Shown piece after piece: positions 29,694 through 33,832 of a DNA stretch of 33,832 nucleotides. Under the pieces are notes generated by a model that had not been told where the DNA came from, did not search any database, and worked only from the letters and a program-made list of their open reading frames with translations. Source of the DNA: Acanthamoeba sp. SK_2022b (taxonomy: Eukaryota; Discosea; Longamoebia; Acanthamoebidae); the NCBI GenBank assembly GCA_027943245.1, contig JANDJZ010000578.1, positions 1-33,832 of the forward strand, given 5' to 3'. Each line of letters starts with the position of its first letter. Position 1 is the first letter of the stretch. Made by a program: the position numbers and the translations under genes.

Positions 29694-30168
29694 TGGCCTT
29701 ATCCCCCTGGTTCCTGCTCAGCTTGATCCACTCTCAAGGATACCCTCAACAACTGTGCTCTGCTCCAGGCCTCTTATGAGCACATGGTATCTCTGTTCAA
29801 TTATCCTCCTCATGAGTGCCTACTTGTGAATCCATTTCAGTGGGTTTACAACTATGCTGCTTCTCAATAGCACCATGGCCATGATGCTATTCCTGCTCCT
29901 CTTGGCCCACCTTACTGTGCTGGCCTCACCCTAACAGGCAAGGCCACCTGTGATCTCACCATTCCTTCCAAGAAAAGAAGCTTGTGTGTTAGGCTGGGGT
30001 TAGCTGAAAAATGACTGGAATATCAAAAATGTGAGCAGTGAACTTCTCACTGGACCAGCTTCACTGCTGTGTCTACATGCCCTGGCCAAGTGACTTGGGT
30101 TAGTACATGCTGGAGGAATGCACTTGCCAGGCAACACATGCACCTGAGCAAAAGCAACACAACAAGAC
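29694..30168. other. Low-GC region downstream of the right pseudogene
   Basis: Frames broken by stops continue for about 250 bases after the pseudogene and may be its decayed C-terminus. Beyond about 29950 I see nothing that looks coding. Confidence 0.45.
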
Positions 30169-30326
30169 AAACAACTGAGTGTTCAGGAAAATGAGACAGG
30201 GCTCATTTTCTGTAGACAGCACCTGTCTGGGAAGGTGTTGTAAATGTCTATGCTAATTGGACTGTTGAAAACTGTAGACATTTTGAGAAGGGGCTGTGTC
30301 TCATTTTCCTGAACACTCAGTTAAAC
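30169..30326. mobile_element. 150-bp MITE with 26-bp inverted ends and AAAC target duplication
   Basis: The left end (30173-30198) begins AACTGAGTGTTCAGG and the right end (30297-30322) is its exact reverse complement over 26 bases. AAAC flanks the element on both sides (30169-30172 and 30323-30326), as expected of a target-site duplication. The interior has no coding capacity. Size, perfect termini and flanking duplication fit a non-autonomous DNA transposon; the superfamily is not clear from a 4-bp duplication alone. Confidence 0.8.
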
Positions 30327-30563
30327 ACTCTCCAAGCCTCAGCATAGGCACACATGCTGGTCTAGGGTTGAAGTGCCTAGGCAGCTAATTGCTCCTGAGG
30401 AAGTGGTATCAATATCTCTTATTCTTAAACTTACTCACAGGCCAATGCTCCTTCTCTGAGGAAGAGGTGCACTGCCAGTTTAGCCAGTTTATAATCTCAA
30501 GTGGTGTTCCTTTGTCTCTTGTTGACAGTGCAGCAATTTGTGCCTTTGTTGCATATCTCCACC

Positions 30564-30607
30564 CTCAACCCACACCAGATGCTTTTTGAACAGTGATTGC
30601 ATTCTTC
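30564..30607 (+). repeat. Dispersed repeat, copy 1
   Basis: The segment TCAACCC...CACACC...GCTTTTTGAACAGTGATTGCATTCTTC recurs at 32087-32137. The last 20 bases differ at a single position. It directly abuts the duplicated metallopeptidase exon, so it could be the end of an element or a recombination scar. Confidence 0.65.
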
Positions 30608-30609
30608 GT

Positions 30610-30926
30610 AGAACGCCGAGGGTGGCTGCATCACTTGTCCCCGCCCACTATGGCACCGGCCAGTGCTACAACATCCTGCCCTTCAACAACGCCGCGTCGT
30701 CCTTCCAGGTGTTCAACAGCGCCGCCACCAACGCGGTCGGTCTGGAGCTCTTCTACGATATCGACTGCACGGGCACCTCGACGCAGGTGCGCGAGCTGTA
30801 CAGCCCCTCCATGCCTGCCGGTTTCAACGACATGGTCACCTCTTGTACGTCTCCTGCTCCAAGACGCCCGCCCAACTCTGCTATGGCTTACCCCTTTCCC
30901 GGTCTCTTCACCACCACAGTCAAGTT
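30610..30926 (+). pseudogene. Partial duplicate of metallopeptidase exons 6-7
   Basis: Bases 30610-30844 copy exon 6 of the metallopeptidase (19801-20034) with only three substitutions and one inserted T near 30635 that shifts the frame. The following intron is shortened from 90 to 75 bases but keeps GTACGTCTCC and the CACCACCACAG acceptor. The copy ends seven bases into exon 7. It lacks everything upstream and the true C-terminus, so it cannot make the enzyme. With the parent gene it forms direct repeats around the low-GC block. Confidence 0.93.
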
Positions 30927-31006
30927 GTGGCGGAGAGAAATTTTGACAAGGATAAAGTTGCTGCGATTGGCGCACAAAGAGAGCGAACAGCAGGTTTGCA
31001 ACTCGG

Positions 31007-31017
31007 GTTTAAAAGGG
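31007..31017 (+). promoter_or_regulatory. Possible TATA-like element of the dehydrogenase gene
   Basis: GTTTAAAAGGG lies about 80 bases before the ATG at 31094, and GCGATTGGCG (an inverted CCAAT) lies about 40 bases further upstream. Spacing is reasonable but no transcription start is known. Confidence 0.35.
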
Positions 31018-31093
31018 TGGACGGGCGCCCACAATATCCTCACCATTAACATTCTAAGCGCTACGCCTACCCAATACTCAAGCTTACACAAGG

Positions 31094-31960
31094 ATGGACT
31101 TTGGGTTGAATGGCAAGATCGCATTCGTCACCGGCTCCTCGGCCGGAATCGGCCGCCAAACGGCCCTTCTCTACGGCAAGCTCGGCGCCAACGTCGCCGT
31201 CACCTACCACTCTGACGAAGCAGGGGCCGCCTCGACCGTCGAAGCCATCAAGGCCCAGGGCTCCGAGGCGATCGCCGTCAGGTACGACTTGGAGAGCCCC
31301 GAGTCAGTCAAGGCAGCGGTCGATGCCGTGGTGGCCAAGTGGGGCCGCATCGACGTGTTCGTCGCCAACGCCGTCCGGTGGCCGGGCTTTGCCGACCTGA
31401 GCCCGTTCCACCTCACGCCCCACGACAAATGGCTGCCAGTCGTCCGTGGCAACATCGTGCGATCACAACCCAAGCCCAAAAGCTACTTGCTGCCACGCCC
31501 ACACCCACGCACCCACTCACTCTCCTCATCTTACAACAGGAAGGCGTGTTCCTCACGCTTCAGCTCGTCGTGGCCCACATGCGCTCGTCGGCCGAAAGCA
31601 GTGGAGGCTGGGGCGGTCGCATCGTGCTCGTGAGCTCGTCGCTCGCCGACGAGGGCCTCCCGCTGAGCGCGCCCTACGCCACGACCAAGTCCGCCCTCCG
31701 TGGGCTGGCCCTCGTGCTGGCCTCCGAGCTGGGCCCGCTGGGCGTGCTGGTCAACGTGGTCAAGCCGGGCCTCACCTCCACCGAGCGCACCGTGACCGGC
31801 CGCGTGCCCGACGTCTTCATCCAGAGGGAGACCGAGGGCACGCCCACAGGCAGGCTGGCCACGAGGAGCCCGAGGACTTGGCCAAGGTGATCGTGTTCTT
31901 CGGGCCGCCAACGGCAACGCCACGGGACAAATCGTCACCGTAGACGGCGGCAAGCAGTGA
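31094..31960 (+). CDS. Short-chain dehydrogenase/reductase, possibly frameshifted at 3' end
   Basis: Two exons: 31094-31456 and 31540-31960. The Rossmann motif TGSSAGIGRQTA (residues 14-25) binds NAD(P). GRIDVFVANAV takes the place of the usual NNAG strand; IVLVSSSLAD gives the catalytic Ser and YATTKSALRG the catalytic Tyr and Lys, followed by NVVKPGLTSTERT. So it is a classical SDR oxidoreductase of about 261 aa if complete; the substrate cannot be told. The frame breaks twice: near 31859-31868, and again near 31901-31906. The true C-terminus EEPEDLAKVIVFF and then ANGNATGQIVTVDGGKQ are readable only in successive frames. As given, the frame stops at 31888-31890. Either there are two base-call errors or it is a recent pseudogene. 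It starts right after the duplicated exon fragment. Confidence 0.85.
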
Positions 31961-32086
31961 AGAGGCTTATTGTGGACCAAAAAAACATATCTCCCCACAA
32001 AAGATATAAAAATATGGAAATATAAAAAGCTTGATTAAAACCATCGTAGCTCTGGCAAGAACAAGTGATAACATGCACTCCAGGGT

Positions 32087-32137
32087 TCAACCCGAACCCC
32101 ACACCGTGTGTGCTTTTGAACAGCGATTGCATTCTTC
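32087..32137 (+). repeat. Dispersed repeat, copy 2
   Basis: Second copy of the sequence at 30564-30607, ending TTTTGAACAGCGATTGCATTCTTC. The two copies have the same orientation and flank the dehydrogenase gene together with the exon fragment. Confidence 0.65.
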
Positions 32138-32159
32138 TCCTTGCTCATAACAAAAAATA

Positions 32160-32210
32160 TGTTTGTTTTGTTTTGTTTTGTTTTGTTTGTTTGTTTTGTT
32201 TGTTTTGTTG
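32160..32210. repeat. TTTTG/TTTG microsatellite
   Basis: About 50 bases of TTTTG units mixed with TTTG, just beyond the 3' end of the serine-rich gene. Poly-Phe/Leu/Cys and Lys/Gln/Asn translations are not genes. Confidence 0.9.
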
Positions 32211-32233
32211 GTTGCTTCTTGTGTCTGCGCCGG

Positions 32234-33832
32234 TCAGCCAAAGACGATGCCGTGGAACCCGTGCACCTCCTCCTCGCCCTCGGACTCGTCGCTGTCCGTG
32301 TCGATCAGGTCGGCCACCTGCTGCAGCGAATGGTGGTGATGATGGTGACGTCGGCCGTGGAGCTGTGACGACGACGGCCCCGACGACGAGCGCAGCGGTT
32401 GATTGTGTCGACGGCCGCCCGACGACGCGGTCGCCGCCGCCGCCGTCGTCGCTGGTCGCAGCAGCGTGGGCGACGTGGCCGTGACCGAGGGCAGCGACGA
32501 CGACGACGACGATGACGACGACGACAACGACGGAGCAAGAGCACTTCCTGCTGACGGTGAGGAGGCGGGGCTGCTCGTGGGCGGCTGCCAGTTCTTGAGC
32601 GACTCGCTGAGGCCCTGCTTCTTCTTCTCGAGCAGCTGCTGCAGGTTGGCCCGCTCGATCTGCTGCTTGGCCAGCCGGATCTCCTCCTCGGTGAGACCCT
32701 GCTCGTCCTCCTCGCCGCTGAGGCCGTCGCCCTCGAGCCCCGCCGGCGCGTCGTAGCCCAACTCCTTCTTCATGAAACTCCGCACGGCGTCCTCCGACCA
32801 CTCGGACCACTCCTCGCCGTCGGCGCGCATCTCCCAGCTGAACGGGCAGAACTCGTCGTTAAGGGGGCGGCTGACGCCGTCGCCGGCCGCGCCGCCGGCC
32901 GCGCCCTGCTCGTCCTCGTCTCCGGTGGGCAGGTGCGGCTGGAGCTGGACGCCGGCGATGCTCGCCGCGGTGATGCTGGTCATGCCCGTGGCGATCATCA
33001 TGATCTGCTCGTCGTTCACGCGATCGTACTCGGGCTCCTGGTTGAGGTCGTCGTCGCTGCTGCTCCCGCTGCTGCTGCCGCTCCCGTCGCTGTTGGCGTT
33101 GCTCGCAAAGTGCTCGTAGACGCTGCACGCCGCGAAGCCGTTGGCTCGCTCCCACTGGCCGCCGTGGCCCTGACCGTTGCCGGCGCCGGCGGTCGTCGTT
33201 GCCGGCTCGTGCGCCGCCTCGTCCTCCGGCGCGAGCGATCGCCGGCGCCCGGCGTTGTTCGACGACTTGATCGACCGGCGCCGCTGCTTGGGCTTACTCG
33301 ACGACGACGACGACGACGACGACGACGGCACCGCCGCCGAGCCCGAGCTCCTGAGCGGCTTCTTGGACGACTTGGCGGAGGCGGCGACGTTGCTGCCGCC
33401 GTTGACGGTGGCCGTCGAGGGCATGCGAGGCGATAGCGGGGCCGACGACGAGTAGACCACGCCGAGGTTCATCATCGCGTCAAACTCCTGCTGCACGAGG
33501 GCCGTGGCGACCGGCGTGGAGCCGCGACGGGGCGACGTCAGCGGCGACGCCGCCGCGGACGACGACGCCGACGACGACGCCGACAACGACAGGGAGGCGG
33601 CCGCGGGCGACGAGTCCCGGCGTCGCGGGGAGACCGACGCGACGGGGCCGAGCGAGCCGTTGGCAAAGGGGAAGCGGGAGGACGGGAGGGCGAGGTGGGC
33701 GCCCACCGACGACGACGACGCCTGGGGCAGGGTCCTGGCCGACTGCGACGACGAGAGGAGGGCCGGGCGAGGCGGCGAGGACGGCCCGCTTGAGGGCGCG
33801 TGGGAGGAGGAAGAGGAGGAGGAGGAGGAGGT
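32234..33832 (-). CDS. Serine-rich unrecognised protein, C-terminal part
   Basis: The frame enters at the right edge and stays open to the TGA at 32236-32234, so 532 residues are visible and the N-terminus is missing. Long serine runs come from TCG/TCC triplet repeats. Two better-structured parts stand out: VYEHFASNANSDGSG followed by an acidic stretch and NDEQIMMIATGMTSITAASIAG; and FCPFSWEMRADGEEWSEWSEDAVRSFMKKELGY leading into a charged helix (EEEIRLAKQQIERANLQQLLEKKKQ). Near the end is a six-histidine run, then an acidic tail DTDSDESEGEEEVHGF. I recognise no domain. It could be a regulatory or scaffold protein with disordered linkers. No intron is needed in this part, in contrast to its neighbours. 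The first ATG is outside the window. Confidence 0.7.
   Translation of the reverse strand, partial: TSSSSSSSSSHAPSSGPSSPPRPALLSSSQSARTLPQASSSSVGAHLALPSSRFPFANGSLGPVASVSPRRRDSSPAAASLSLSASSSASSSAAASPLTSPRRGSTPVATALVQQEFDAMMNLGVVYSSSAPLSPRMPSTATVNGGSNVAASAKSSKKPLRSSGSAAVPSSSSSSSSSSKPKQRRRSIKSSNNAGRRRSLAPEDEAAHEPATTTAGAGNGQGHGGQWERANGFAACSVYEHFASNANSDGSGSSSGSSSDDDLNQEPEYDRVNDEQIMMIATGMTSITAASIAGVQLQPHLPTGDEDEQGAAGGAAGDGVSRPLNDEFCPFSWEMRADGEEWSEWSEDAVRSFMKKELGYDAPAGLEGDGLSGEEDEQGLTEEEIRLAKQQIERANLQQLLEKKKQGLSESLKNWQPPTSSPASSPSAGSALAPSLSSSSSSSSSSLPSVTATSPTLLRPATTAAAATASSGGRRHNQPLRSSSGPSSSQLHGRRHHHHHHSLQQVADLIDTDSDESEGEEEVHGFHGIVFG

Larger units (their letters stand above)
31961..32233. other. Convergent intergenic region
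   Basis: AT-rich DNA between the dehydrogenase and the serine-rich gene, containing the second copy of a dispersed repeat and a TTTTG microsatellite. No gene is seen. Confidence 0.6.

Noticed and set aside
32234..32340. Hexahistidine run as a vector tag or contamination
   Set aside because: It comes from CAC/CAT triplets within native low-complexity sequence, far from any vector sequence.

Overview
The window looks like nuclear DNA of a free-living amoeba, most likely Acanthamoeba or a close relative. Genes are dense, GC-rich and on alternating strands. Almost all are split by many short GT-AG introns, several with AT-rich cores, C- or G-homopolymers or microsatellites. The gene content fits an amoebozoan: a Rho-family GTPase, COMMD9, an ANKRD13-like protein, a fungal-type cytosine deaminase, a Zn2Cys6-PAS factor, a secreted metallopeptidase with a CBM49-like domain, and a Crinkler/RHS-type P-loop protein. 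The species call is an inference; no rRNA or organelle marker is present.

Layout, left block (1-20144): an unrecognised low-complexity protein runs off the left edge (-). It is followed by ANKRD13-like (+), Rho GTPase (-), COMMD9 (+), SAP-uracil-DNA glycosylase (-), a PH/coiled-coil protein (-), an F-box/Ras-like fusion (+), cytosine deaminase (-), a Zn2Cys6-PAS transcription factor (+) and a secreted CBM49-metzincin peptidase (+). I rebuilt exon structures from splice sites and reading frame; in nearly every case the joined product keeps frame and family motifs through all exons. Two introns appear to use GC-AG borders.

Middle block (about 20145-30609): a low-GC, gene-poor segment quite unlike the flanks. 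It holds a long purine-rich tract, two decayed divergent copies of a transposon-associated protein with a GHTHEDI(D/N) motif (DUF7869-like), a GC-rich Crinkler/RHS-type ATPase between them, and a 150-bp MITE with 26-bp perfect inverted ends and a 4-bp target duplication. The block is bracketed by direct repeats of the last exons of the metallopeptidase gene: the functional copy on the left, and a frameshifted fragment at 30610-30926 on the right. This suggests an insertion or segmental rearrangement.

Right block (30610-33832): the exon fragment is followed by a short-chain dehydrogenase (+) with two apparent single-base frameshifts near its end, then the C-terminal part of a serine-rich unrecognised protein (-) that runs off the right edge.

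The intact genes do not form one pathway. They are ordinary cellular functions (membrane traffic, ubiquitin, cytoskeletal signalling, uracil repair, pyrimidine salvage, transcription, secretion) next to a mobile-element-rich island. The most unusual protein is the F-box/Ras fusion, whose GTPase P-loop and NKxD motifs are both degenerate.
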